From Egibacter rhizosphaerae (GTDB lineage Bacteria; Actinomycetota; Nitriliruptoria; Euzebyales; Egibacteraceae), in the NCBI RefSeq assembly GCF_004322855.1, contig NZ_CP036402.1, positions 3,348,001-3,412,000 of the forward strand: a DNA stretch of 64,000 bases. Direction: 5' to 3'. A program made the translations under genes and the position numbers. Below are positions 8,603 to 17,023 of the stretch, one piece after another. Below the pieces are notes generated by a model. The model had not been told where the DNA came from, did no database searches, and was given only the letters and a program-made list of their open reading frames with translations. Within the stretch, counting starts at the first letter, position 1, and each line of letters starts with the position of its first letter.

Positions 8603-9454
8603 GTGCTCAAGAGCGCGAACCCCATGGGTCACGCCGACCCATACGTCAACGTTGTCGTCCGCTACAGCGTCTTCAACGATGAGAAGAGAGGCTGGGGAGG
8701 GGCGAGCCACGACCCCGACATTGACACCTACCGACGCCGTCTCTTCAACCCGGAACGCCTCGACCAGCACGGCCACCTTTTCGAGAACGTCACACTCCCC
8801 TCGATCGCCGGTCAAGACATCGGCGTTGAAAGCTCGTGGTTCCGGCTGACCGTGCTCACGTCCACCGAGCTACCGCCAGTTCACAAGGACCGGCTCCTGC
8901 GAGCGGTCACGCCCTACGACTGGGTCGAGGTCGTCGAGGTGGCGCCCGACGAGTCACATAAGAAGACGCTCGCCGCCTGCGTCGAAGCCAACGGTGTCAC
9001 GGGCGTGTACGTCACTGCACGAGTCGATGACGACGACGGCATCGCGCGGCAGTGGGCACGTTACCTGCTCGAACACGTGGATGAGAATACCGTCGGGATG
9101 GCCGTGTCCTTCCCCAGCGGGGTCTGCGGGATTCTCGACCAAGACGGTCAGACCTACGAACGATGCCACCATTCCCAGTGGTTCAACAGTTCGGTTGGGC
9201 AGGCGTACATCAGCAGAGCCTCTAAGGCCGCACGCAACAATCACGTATTGACCTTGGGTCCCCACCTACGCGTTGACGAGCGCGTGCCCACTATAACTGA
9301 GCCTCGCATCGTCGCTTGGATACGTTCCATTCATTGGGCGCAAGAGCAGAGCCACCTAGGGCGGCTCGACAGGAACGTTCGTAAGGTCGATGAGGGCGAC
9401 GCGATGTCAGCGGGGGAAGTGCGGGACTTGTTCTCGCTCACGATCGACCTCTAG
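8603..9454 (+). CDS. Putative rhamnosyltransferase-family protein (copy 1)
   Basis: A 283-aa protein matching the putative rhamnosyltransferase family (PF11316) by pattern: FENVTLPSI, SWFRLTVLTSTELP, a DDDDG metal-binding-like motif (RVDDDDGIARQW), then SIHWAQEQS near the C-terminus. It is clearly paralogous to the gene at 9996, with the same length and shared blocks such as SSWFRLTVLTSTELP, VDDDDG, FPSG, RVDERVP and IRSIHWAQEQS. The GTG at 8603 is used here, with GGGAGG about 12 bases upstream; an ATG at 8624 is the alternative. It likely adds a sugar to a surface polysaccharide. The name rests on family resemblance, not on a known substrate. Confidence 0.75.
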   Translation: MLKSANPMGHADPYVNVVVRYSVFNDEKRGWGGASHDPDIDTYRRRLFNPERLDQHGHLFENVTLPSIAGQDIGVESSWFRLTVLTSTELPPVHKDRLLRAVTPYDWVEVVEVAPDESHKKTLAACVEANGVTGVYVTARVDDDDGIARQWARYLLEHVDENTVGMAVSFPSGVCGILDQDGQTYERCHHSQWFNSSVGQAYISRASKAARNNHVLTLGPHLRVDERVPTITEPRIVAWIRSIHWAQEQSHLGRLDRNVRKVDEGDAMSAGEVRDLFSLTIDL

Positions 9455-9995
9455 AGCGGCACTGCCGTTCGCTAGGGGGAGTTTGATGGTGGCAGTCCGT
9501 TGGAGACGCGCGACACGCTCGACGGAGGGACAAGTCTCGTGAGTTTGTTCCGGTTCCGGTTGCGTGGCGGCACGGCGGACGAGTGGAGGCGCGCGACGCT
9601 GACTTGCAGCGACGCCGACGACGAAGCTGTCCGCGCAGAGCGCGGCGCTACAGTGAACTTCGACGGTGGCGCCGCGACCGACTGCAGCCAGGGCCGCGCG
9701 CCTTCTCCGGCGCCACGATCAACGCGTGTGACGCGACCGGTAACGGGCGCAACTGAGCACGCTGCCGATGCGTGGGACGGCAGCCACATCAACGCGCGCG
9801 GCGGCGACCTCACCGGCAGCGGCGACGGCGTTCGCATCCCCCGAGACAGCCACATCGTGGTGCCCGACCAAGGGCTCACGGTTTGGCCGGACGCCAACAA
9901 CGCTTACCAGCGAGGGCGTGATCTACGAGTGATGGTGGTCGCGGGGGACCGCCACCGAGTAGCGGTCGCGGCGTCCACCTGGCACCCTCGCCCCT
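9455..9995. other. 541-base stretch between rhamnosyltransferase paralogs, no confident gene
   Basis: No gene is called here. A plus frame opens from about 9500 and would run 98 bases into the next gene, ending at 10093. Its middle part (for example DGVRIPRDSHIVVPDQ) reads somewhat protein-like, but the tail is clearly antisense-frame noise of the following gene. It could be a fragment of a secreted beta-strand-rich protein left by a duplication or insertion between the two paralogs. Low confidence. Confidence 0.3.
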
Positions 9996-10844
9996 ATGGA
10001 CACTACGAATCCGGCCGCTTCGTCTTTCGTTCATGCGTTTGTGCGGTACAGCATTCTGAGTGCACGCAACGAGGGTGGGTGGAGCGGGGCTAGGCAGGAT
10101 GGCGACCTGGAGACCTACCGTCAACGCCTCTTCGATCCTCAACGGCTCGCCGTGCACGCGCACCTGTTCGAGAACGTGACCTTACCCTCGATCGCGGAGC
10201 AGACCGTCGAGGTAGGTGCAAGCTGGTTTCGACTGACGGTGCTCACCTCCACCGAGCTGCCGGAGTCACACCGGGACCGCCTACACGCGGCTCTCGCCCC
10301 GCTGGGGTGGGCCGAACTCAGAGAGGTCTCACCCACACAGGACCCCAGCAAGGTTGTGACAGAGGCTATCGAGCCCCTGACTGGCCGGGACGTATACGCG
10401 ACGTTGCGGATCGATGACGATGACGGGCTCGCCCGAACCTTCATGGCCCAATTGGCCCCATATCTCACCCCAGCGTGGGCGGGATACGCAGCGGCGTTTC
10501 CCAGTGGCGCGGCCGGATTGCTCGACCAGCACGGCAACGGCTTCGAAGAGGTTCGCCACGCTCGCTGGCCCTACAGTTCCATCGGGCTCACCTACGTCGC
10601 CGCTGCTGGCAATGCTCCGTACAGCCACGTCTTCCAGTTGGGTCCGCACAGGCGCGTGGACGAGCGGATCCCACTGGTGACCGATGGTCGTGAATGCGCG
10701 TGGATCCGATCTATCCACTGGGCTCAGGAGCAGAGCTACACGCGCGGGCTCGAGAAACACCGCAGACAGTACTCCCGCGGTGAGCCTATAGCGGCAAGCG
10801 AGGTCCGCGAGCGCTTCCCCATCACGATCGCGTGTGGGCCTTGA
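9996..10844 (+). CDS. Putative rhamnosyltransferase-family protein (copy 2)
   Basis: A 282-aa paralog of the protein at 8603. The same landmarks are present: FENVTLPSI, SWFRLTVLTSTELP, the acidic RIDDDDGLART, AAFPSGAAGLLDQ, HRRVDERIPLV and IRSIHWAQEQSY. It starts at ATG 9996 without a clear ribosome-binding site. Its last 23 bases overlap the tail of the convergent FkbM methyltransferase gene. The two copies are well diverged, so the duplication is old and each may transfer to a different acceptor. Metal- and nucleotide-sugar-binding roles for the DDDD motif are inferred from GT-A enzymes in general. Confidence 0.76.
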   Translation: MDTTNPAASSFVHAFVRYSILSARNEGGWSGARQDGDLETYRQRLFDPQRLAVHAHLFENVTLPSIAEQTVEVGASWFRLTVLTSTELPESHRDRLHAALAPLGWAELREVSPTQDPSKVVTEAIEPLTGRDVYATLRIDDDDGLARTFMAQLAPYLTPAWAGYAAAFPSGAAGLLDQHGNGFEEVRHARWPYSSIGLTYVAAAGNAPYSHVFQLGPHRRVDERIPLVTDGRECAWIRSIHWAQEQSYTRGLEKHRRQYSRGEPIAASEVRERFPITIACGP

Positions 10845-11490
10845 CCACCGTTTCGGAGACGAAGACGGGATTGGCTCGCCTCATCTCCGGGACGCCCCAC
10901 ATGCCCACGGCTTGACCGGGCAAGCTGAACAATCGGTAGCCCCGCGGGTGCAGGTGTCGTCGGAACGCCTCGAACGGGACGTGACTTGAGTTCGAGGCGT
11001 TCATCCCGGCCTCTACTTGGACCAGATCGATGCGATTCGCTGAGAGCATGCGTTCCAACCCTCTCAGCACCTCGAGGTCGAGCCCCTCAGTGTCGACCTT
11101 GCAGAAGGAGATGTGCTGGATGCCGCGCTTTGCGCAGTATGCGTCACCAGTGCACATCACCACGCGTTCGCGCGGCACCTTGCGCTGGTAGTTGCCTGCA
11201 CCGGTCACGTCGAGGACCCGGTTTCGGACGCCCTGGCGTCTCGCCTCGATCGCGACCGCGTCGCTCTCGGCTTCACCGAGTGCGAGACGCTCCACTTGAA
11301 CTTGCGGGTGACCGCCGACCCCCTGCACGAGCGCCTCGTAGCTGGACGAGACCGGCTCGAAACACCAGATAGATGCGGTAGGCCACGCGTCCAGGTATGC
11401 CTTCGCTGATTGGCCAACGTTGGCGCCGATGTCGAACACCGTCGAGATCGGCAGGTCGGGGAGGTGGCGGGCGATCGCTTTGAATGGCAT
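10822..11490 (-). CDS. FkbM-family methyltransferase
   Basis: A 222-aa SAM-dependent methyltransferase of the FkbM type. The SAM-binding motif is FDIGANVGQSAKAYL near residue 20, followed by the acidic strand end WCFEPVSSSYEAL. The FkbM hallmark is FCKVDTEGLDLEVLRGLERML, with VQVEAG after it and EAFRRHLHPRGYRLF near the end. Such enzymes O-methylate sugars or polyketides. It is transcribed towards the rhamnosyltransferase-like gene and overlaps its end by 23 bases. In this setting O-methylation of a surface glycan is the likely role. Confidence 0.85.
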   Translation of the reverse strand: MPFKAIARHLPDLPISTVFDIGANVGQSAKAYLDAWPTASIWCFEPVSSSYEALVQGVGGHPQVQVERLALGEAESDAVAIEARRQGVRNRVLDVTGAGNYQRKVPRERVVMCTGDAYCAKRGIQHISFCKVDTEGLDLEVLRGLERMLSANRIDLVQVEAGMNASNSSHVPFEAFRRHLHPRGYRLFSLPGQAVGMWGVPEMRRANPVFVSETVVKAHTRS

Positions 11491-11516
11491 TGCCGGGCAT
11501 CGTAACCCGGAATCCG

Positions 11517-12127
11517 CTAAGGCCCGTTGCCCAACGAGATCACCGACGATCGGGTCACCACCCGCTGCTGGCCGAGTGCGAGGGCGTAGGGGGCCTGGGG
11601 GATGGCGTGCAGCCGGGCGCGTTCCTCGGCGTGCATGTCGGCCGGCGAGCGGCCGGTCTCGCGATGGGAGCGCGCGTTGACCTTCTCGCAGAACGCCGCG
11701 GCAGTCGTGATCAGCTTGGCGGACGTGGCGTACCGGTTGCGGAGGTTGGCGGTGGTGGGCACCAGATCGGCCTTGGCGATCTTCACGGTCGCCTCAGATC
11801 CGCCCTTGGGCTCGGGGTCCGTCCGATGCTCGACCCGCAGGCCTTCTTCGCGGCAGCCACCGCCCGACGCGTGGTCCGATCCGTGCCGGCGAACCCCATC
11901 GCGGTGAGCTTGTCGTGCACCACGTCCGCGCGGATCTTGCCCTTCGAACGCGCCACCAACTCGGCGATTTTGGGGCGGAACCCGTCAATCATCGACGCTC
12001 GCACCACCCCAGTCTCCGGCGACAGCCCCGCGTCGCGGCGCTGGACGTAGCGCTTGACGGTGTGCTGATCACAGCCAGCCAGCTCAGCCGCGCCGCAATA
12101 CGAGCGGGGACCTCGCATGTCCACCAC
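11517..12127 (-). pseudogene. IS21-family transposase (IstA-like) remnant with internal deletion and frameshift
   Basis: Two pieces of one transposase survive on the minus strand. The first (12127 to about 11840) is the N-terminal DNA-binding part: the helix-turn-helix AAELAGCDQHTVKRYVQRRD, then RPKIAELVARSKGKIRAD and TDRTTRRAVAAAKKA. The next part of a full IstA, the DDE catalytic core, is absent. The sequence then jumps, in another frame, to the C-terminal part: EPKGGSEATVKIAKADLVPT, VNARSHRETGRSPADM and ERARLHAIPQAPYALALGQ. The first residues before the HTH are also lost and no IstB partner is present. It is dead, and marks an old insertion between the FkbM and TupA genes. Confidence 0.85.
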
Positions 12128-12322
12128 TGGGGAGAATGCCGTGTCCGCTCACACGTTGCGCGGAACGCGTCGGCGGTCAACGTCGGCATTGCGCTGCGAA
12201 CTGCCGATGAATCGCACATTGAGGCCCGTAGCGCCATCGCAACGGGAACGAGAGACACCGCTGTGCGCGCCCAACGCGGCGGCGCCATCAGCTTCGACCT
12301 CCCCAACCTATACTCCCGCCCC

Positions 12323-13423
12323 ATGAGACGACGGGACCCGCAGGATCAGCCCGCCGAGCACGCCGTCGAACCGGCCCCCCCGGTGGCGAGCGCCGACACC
12401 GATCTCGACGTGTTCGCTCATCTCTGCCGCGAGAAGGCTGAGGCAGACCGACAGTCCGCGGAAGAGATCGTCAAGGCGTTCCGGCGCCTACTCAAGCGAA
12501 CAGAGTCGCCGGAGTTGCGTAGTCGCGCTGTCATGGCCGCGCTAGGCGCGCTCGAACCCGGTCAGCTCCCCGAAGAGATGCTGCGCTACGCGCTGAAACT
12601 GGATACCGGGATGGCGCCGGTTTCCTCCTTCCGGCGACTCATCCCCATCCGCCGCCAGCGCCACCACCTCGGCCCGTTCAAGCTCGAAGGCCCGCTTGAG
12701 CGAAAGGCAGTGTCGGCGAGGTTCGCCGAGCTCTGCGGCATCAGAGTGCCCGCCTCGTCGCTGGAGACCCGCACGCTCGACGAACTGGAGCTGCATCCCG
12801 GGTACGCGTTCAAGCCGACCAACGCGGCCGGCGCCCGAGGCGTCATGCTGTGCTTCGAGGAGCAGCGTGTGTTCCGCCCCAAGGAGCAGCTCTGGACCGA
12901 TTGGGGCGAATCGGTCGCGATGAGCCGCGAGATGCTCGATGAGGGCCGCATCGAGACCGACGAGTGGGTCTTGGAGGAGCTTGTCGAGGACGTCGCCGAG
13001 CAGGGGCCTGCCCGCGACGTGAAGTTCTACTGCTTCTACGGCCGCGTCGGCCTGGTGCTGGAGATCGTGCGCGATCCGGAGACGCGCCACTGCTGGTGGT
13101 CCCGCGACGGGGAGCGGATTGCGACCGGGAAGTATGGGGACAGCGCGTTCGCGGGCGTCGGGGTGAGTGACGCGGACGTTGAGATGGTCGAGCGGTTCAG
13201 CGCGGAGATCCCCGCGCCGTTCATGCGCATCGACTTCCTGCACGGCCGAAACGGACTCGTGTTCGGCGAGATGGGCGCGAAGCCTGCTCGGTATGACCGC
13301 TTCGACGATGAGACGGACCGATGGCTTGGAGACCTCTGGCTCGAAGCCGAGGGACGCCTACTCAACGATGCGCTGGCGGGCCAGCGATTCGAGGCGCTGG
13401 AGGCCGCGCAGGCCATCCACTAG
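12323..13423 (+). CDS. TupA-like ATP-grasp protein
   Basis: A 366-aa protein with the pattern of the TupA-like ATP-grasp family, named after teichuronopeptide biosynthesis. After a proline-rich N-terminus and a helical segment it has KLEGPLERKAVSARFAEL, GYAFKPTNAAGARGVML (nucleotide-binding Lys), EWVLEELVED, DVKFYCFYGRVGLVLEI, and the metal-binding end FMRIDFLHGRNGLVFGEMG. ATP-grasp enzymes ligate a carboxylate to an amine using ATP, so it may attach amino acids to a surface polymer. The ATG at 12323 is chosen because upstream sequence is not protein-like, although no ribosome-binding site is obvious. Confidence 0.78.
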   Translation: MRRRDPQDQPAEHAVEPAPPVASADTDLDVFAHLCREKAEADRQSAEEIVKAFRRLLKRTESPELRSRAVMAALGALEPGQLPEEMLRYALKLDTGMAPVSSFRRLIPIRRQRHHLGPFKLEGPLERKAVSARFAELCGIRVPASSLETRTLDELELHPGYAFKPTNAAGARGVMLCFEEQRVFRPKEQLWTDWGESVAMSREMLDEGRIETDEWVLEELVEDVAEQGPARDVKFYCFYGRVGLVLEIVRDPETRHCWWSRDGERIATGKYGDSAFAGVGVSDADVEMVERFSAEIPAPFMRIDFLHGRNGLVFGEMGAKPARYDRFDDETDRWLGDLWLEAEGRLLNDALAGQRFEALEAAQAIH

Positions 13424-13526
13424 GGCCCGTTATGGCGTGCTTCTTCTGGGCCGCGGGCGGGGTAACCGACTGCCTGGTCATCGGGAGCTTCCCGTCTCCT
13501 TGTCATGCCACCGGAGGCTCGGGGTG

Positions 13527-14416
13527 CTACGGCCCGTCCGCGCCGATGTAGTCCCTGAGGTCGACGTTGTAGCGCACTTCCTCGGTGCGCAGGCGCGCCC
13601 ACGGTGCGCGCTCGTCGGCCCACGCGACCTCGGCGCGTAGCGGTACGGGTGTCCGTCCACCTCGCCCCAGTCCAGCGCGTGGTTGAGCCACAGCGTCTTC
13701 TCACGGTCCTGTTCGCCCTTGAAGCGCATCGACTCCATGCGGCTCAGCAACCCGGTGTCGGGGTCGAAGTGCACGGTGAACGTCTCCTCCTCGTCGCCAA
13801 ACGGCACGACGAGGCGAGCGGTGTCGGCGTCGCTCGGTTCCCACCGCACGGCAGGGTCGGTGAGCCACACCGACGGCATCCACACCGCCTCGGCCCACAG
13901 CGCGAGGTTCGCGCCCTGGTCGACGTTGGCGCCCTCGCTGACCCCGAAGGGCAGCTCGAGTCGGGCGTGCCCGTCGAGGTACCGCTCGTCGACCGTCACC
14001 AGCGGCCGGCCGAAGAGGGTGAGCTCGATGTAGTGGCGGTAGTCCCGTCCGGTGACGTGACTGAAGCGGTAGCGAGCCGGGAAGGTGATCCCGGCGATGC
14101 GCAGCTCGCCCCGGCCGCTGATCACGGCGCTGTCGACCACCGGCACCGCGTCGCCGTAGAGGGTCGTACAGAAGCGCGCGACCGGCTCCGGCAGGTCGTC
14201 GGGCATCGCAATGGTCGAGACCTCGGCGGGTGCGAGGTCTGGTGGTGGCAACGGTGCCGACTGGACCTGCAGTCCGATCCACCCCGCCGCCACCACGGCG
14301 CCGACCCCGCCCACGGGGTAGCCGAGGCGTCGGCGACGGCGCCCGGTCCGCGGCGGTGCGACCTCTCCACGGCCGGTACGACGGTCGGCGCGAGTCGACG
14401 ACACGGTGCCGGTCAC
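13527..14416 (-). pseudogene. DUF6920-type membrane-anchored protein, single-base frameshift near C-terminus
   Basis: Starts at GTG 14416 with GGAGGG 8 bases upstream. An Arg-rich segment is followed by one transmembrane helix (VGGVGAVVAAGWIGLQVQ). The conserved body follows: LPEPVARFCTTLYGD, SGRGELRIAGITFPARYRF, DYRHYIELTLFGRPLV, RYLDGHARLELPFGV, NLALWAEAVWMPSVWL and KTLWLNHALDWGEVDGHP. Near 13643-13650 the frame breaks. In another frame the tail continues as LRAEVAWADERAPWARLR and EEVRYNVDLRDYIGADGP, ending at 13527. Restoring one base (CCG-TA to CCG-GTA) rejoins them. The function of this family is not known to me. The break is either a real mutation or a sequencing indel. Confidence 0.75.
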
Positions 14417-14769
14417 GGCGGCTGCCCTCCGATGCGGTTGGTTGGCCCGCCGCCTCTCGAGGCAACGGTAGGCAGGTGGCCGTGGCCACGGGAAGGTCGA
14501 ACGAGCCTCATTGGACGGGCCGAACGCCCCCCGCGCGCGGGTCGGAAGGGGAGTCGTCTCGTCCGGTAGACGGCCTACGAAATGCTGAAAGGGAAGGCGC
14601 CGACGTTGGGGCGCGACTGTGTCCAGCCCCAACGAGCGCGGCACCCGGTACGTGTTCGGGATATTGAAGGTATGCTCGATCCACGCCATAAACGAAGGTC
14701 TTCAGCGGACCCTTTGCGTCGACACTCCTACCCCATCCGATGCCCGGCCCGCCAATCGAGGGATCGCCG
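14417..14769. promoter_or_regulatory. Divergent promoter region with an 8-bp inverted repeat
   Basis: This 353-base gap separates the DUF6920-type gene (minus) from the proline racemase-family gene (plus), so it should carry both promoters. It contains a perfect inverted repeat GTTGGGGC (14605-14612) and GCCCCAAC (14626-14633) with a 13-base loop, followed by an AT-richer patch at about 14660-14695. No defined operator was recognised. Confidence 0.4.
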
Positions 14770-15801
14770 ATGCATGCTCGACAGCTGTACTCACTGCCCG
14801 AGCCCCCACGAGCCCCGAGTGCTCGACTCCACGCCATCGACTCGCATACCGGCGGCGAACCGACGCGTGTGATATTTGAGGGGTTGCCCGAGCTCGATGG
14901 GGCCTCAGCCTCCGAGCTCCGCGACCAGCTCGCCGAGCAGCACGACTGGGTACGTCGAGCCTCGGTGTACGAGCCCCGAGGACACAACGACATGTTCGTC
15001 GCGGCCCTGTACCCCGGCCAGCCGGACCCAGCGATTCCCCGCGTCGTGTTCATGTCGGCAGCGGGCTATCCGGACATGTGTGGTCACGCCACCATCGGGG
15101 TTGCCACGACGCTGGTCGAGATGGGCTGGGTCGATCCCGGCGACGAGGTACTGACGCTCGACGTGCCGGGGGGACTCATCGAGGTGTCGCTGCAGCGGCA
15201 AGGCGCCCGGGTCCACGCTGTGACGTTTCGGAATCAACCGGCTTTCCATCTCAAGAGGGTCGCCGTCCCGGGACCGCAGGGCGACGTGCCCGTAGATGTG
15301 GCCTACGGAGGGCAGTGGTACGGGTTCCTTCCAGCCTCCGCGTTTGGATTGCGTGTCGTGCCCGAGGAGCTGACACGATTGCAAGCAGCGGCCGACGAGG
15401 TCCGCAGCTCACTGGTGGCGGCACTGGAGACGCCGGACCCTCGGACAGGATCGCCGCCGGCTGTGGCGAACATCGTGTGGTATGCCGAACCAGCCTCGGA
15501 GGCCGGCGATGCCCGCAACGTTCCGATCGCACCCGGTGGCGTCTTCGATCGATCCCCCTGCGGAACTGCGACCTGTGCACGGCTGGCGGTGCTCCACGCC
15601 CAGCAGGGGCTCGAGGTCGACGAACCGTTCGTCAACGAGGGGATCCTAGGGACGCGCTTCCATGCGCGGATCAGGCGAATCATAGATGTCGAGGGATACC
15701 GCGGCGTGATTCCCGAGGTGACGGGTGACGCGTGGCTAACGGGGGTGTCGGATATGTGGATCGACGACCAGGACCCGCTGGGCCAAGGATTCGTCGTCTA
15801 G
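14770..15801 (+). CDS. Proline racemase-family epimerase (hydroxyproline 2-epimerase-like)
   Basis: A 343-aa cofactor-independent racemase/epimerase of the proline racemase family. Both catalytic cysteines are present: Cys104 in DMCGHATIG and Cys264 in DRSPCGTATCARLA. This favours a racemase or epimerase over the Thr-containing 3-hydroxyproline dehydratases. IDSHTGGEPTRV marks the N-terminus and GTRFHARI is in the C-terminal lobe. ATG 14770 has GAGGGA 7 bases upstream. The gene faces the FAD oxidase gene tail to tail (15816). Epimerases of this family turn L-hydroxyproline or proline into the D form for an FAD-dependent D-amino acid oxidase, which matches the neighbour. The exact substrate is inference. 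Confidence 0.88.
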   Translation: MHARQLYSLPEPPRAPSARLHAIDSHTGGEPTRVIFEGLPELDGASASELRDQLAEQHDWVRRASVYEPRGHNDMFVAALYPGQPDPAIPRVVFMSAAGYPDMCGHATIGVATTLVEMGWVDPGDEVLTLDVPGGLIEVSLQRQGARVHAVTFRNQPAFHLKRVAVPGPQGDVPVDVAYGGQWYGFLPASAFGLRVVPEELTRLQAAADEVRSSLVAALETPDPRTGSPPAVANIVWYAEPASEAGDARNVPIAPGGVFDRSPCGTATCARLAVLHAQQGLEVDEPFVNEGILGTRFHARIRRIIDVEGYRGVIPEVTGDAWLTGVSDMWIDDQDPLGQGFVV

Positions 15802-15815
15802 ACCACCACCTGAGG

Positions 15816-16976
15816 CTAGAAGACTTGGGGCTCGTGGACGAGTCCGTCGAGTCCTTCGCCGCGGAAGCGGGTCGCCGAGAACTCCTCAAACTCCTCGGCC
15901 ATCACGCCGTCGAGCACTGCTCGCGCGAGGCGGCGGCTGACTGCGGGGGCGAGCATGAACCCGTGGCCGCTGAAGCCCGCTGCTATCCACAGATTGGCGT
16001 GCTCGCCGACAGGGCCGAGTATGGGTTGGCCGTCGGGCGTCATATCGTAGTGCCCCTCGACGAGCAGCGGGAAGGACACGAACTGCAGCCGCGGCAACAG
16101 CTTCTCGATCTGTTCGTCGATTCGTTGGCGCCACTGCTGCCGACCCGCTTCGGTGGCCTCACCCCTGGCGAGGAGGTCGCTCGCCAGGATGCGTCCATCG
16201 GCAAGGTGCTTGGCCGCGAAGTGCCGCTCCGTGGCGACCACCAACGGGTCGAGCAGCCGCTCGTTGATGGGGGCACTCATGAACAGGTAGCGCCGCTCCT
16301 TCTCGATCGGCAAGCGAATGCCGAGGGGGCGGAGCAAGGGGGGAGTGTCGTAGCCGGCCGCGATTACGACGTGCTCCGCGCAGATGCTGGACCCGTCTGC
16401 GAGCACCACCGTCCACGCCGCTCCCGTGCGCTCGAGGCGCTGGACCTCTGCGTGCTCGATCTGGGCACCGTGTCTCGTGGCGGCTTCCGCATAGGCCTCC
16501 ACGGGGGCCTGCGCGTTGTCGAAGTAGCCGTCCTCCGCGCAGTAGGCCGCCCCGACCAGGGTCTCCGTCATCAGGTCGGGGACCACCTCGGCGGCCTCCT
16601 CGGGAGTCATGAGGTCGGATGGGATCCCGAGGCTGTTCTGCAAGGCGACATTATCTCGCAGTTGCGCCATCACTTCGTCGGACTCGGCCAGGAAGACGTA
16701 GCCGCACGATGACAACCTCGGCCGCGCGCTGGTCTCGAGACGCTCGTGGATGTCGCGATAGAAGAAGAACGCTTCTCGTGCGAGCCGGCAATTGACGGCC
16801 GTCCCCCACTGCTGCCTAACCCCCCCGGGCTGAACCCCGGACGCTCCGGCTCCGATGCGGTCGCGTTCCAACACTGTCACCTCGCCCGCGCCCTGGCTCG
16901 CGAGCTCGAAGGCGGTGGAGAGTCCGGTCACCCCCGCCCCGACGATCACCACGTCGCGATTGCGCCTGCTGGACAT
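15816..16976 (-). CDS. FAD-dependent amine/D-amino acid oxidoreductase (DAO family)
   Basis: A 386-aa FAD enzyme. The N-terminal dinucleotide-binding motif is VVIVGAGVTGLSTAFELA, with TVLERDRIGAGASG closing the second strand. HVVIAAGYDTPPLL is the middle FAD contact and the C-terminal signature is LWIAAGFSGHGFMLAPAVS. This layout is that of sarcosine oxidase or glycine oxidase-like DAO enzymes, which oxidise secondary or D-amino acids. ATG 16976 has AGGAGG upstream. It is the last of three minus-strand genes (hyuB, amidohydrolase, oxidase) and sits next to the proline racemase-like gene, suggesting oxidation of a cyclic or N-substituted amino acid to an imine. Confidence 0.86.
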   Translation of the reverse strand: MSSRRNRDVVIVGAGVTGLSTAFELASQGAGEVTVLERDRIGAGASGVQPGGVRQQWGTAVNCRLAREAFFFYRDIHERLETSARPRLSSCGYVFLAESDEVMAQLRDNVALQNSLGIPSDLMTPEEAAEVVPDLMTETLVGAAYCAEDGYFDNAQAPVEAYAEAATRHGAQIEHAEVQRLERTGAAWTVVLADGSSICAEHVVIAAGYDTPPLLRPLGIRLPIEKERRYLFMSAPINERLLDPLVVATERHFAAKHLADGRILASDLLARGEATEAGRQQWRQRIDEQIEKLLPRLQFVSFPLLVEGHYDMTPDGQPILGPVGEHANLWIAAGFSGHGFMLAPAVSRRLARAVLDGVMAEEFEEFSATRFRGEGLDGLVHEPQVF

Positions 16977-17023
16977 CTCCCCACCACCTCCTGGCCCGCG
17001 GTCCATGTGAAGCCGGTCGGGTG

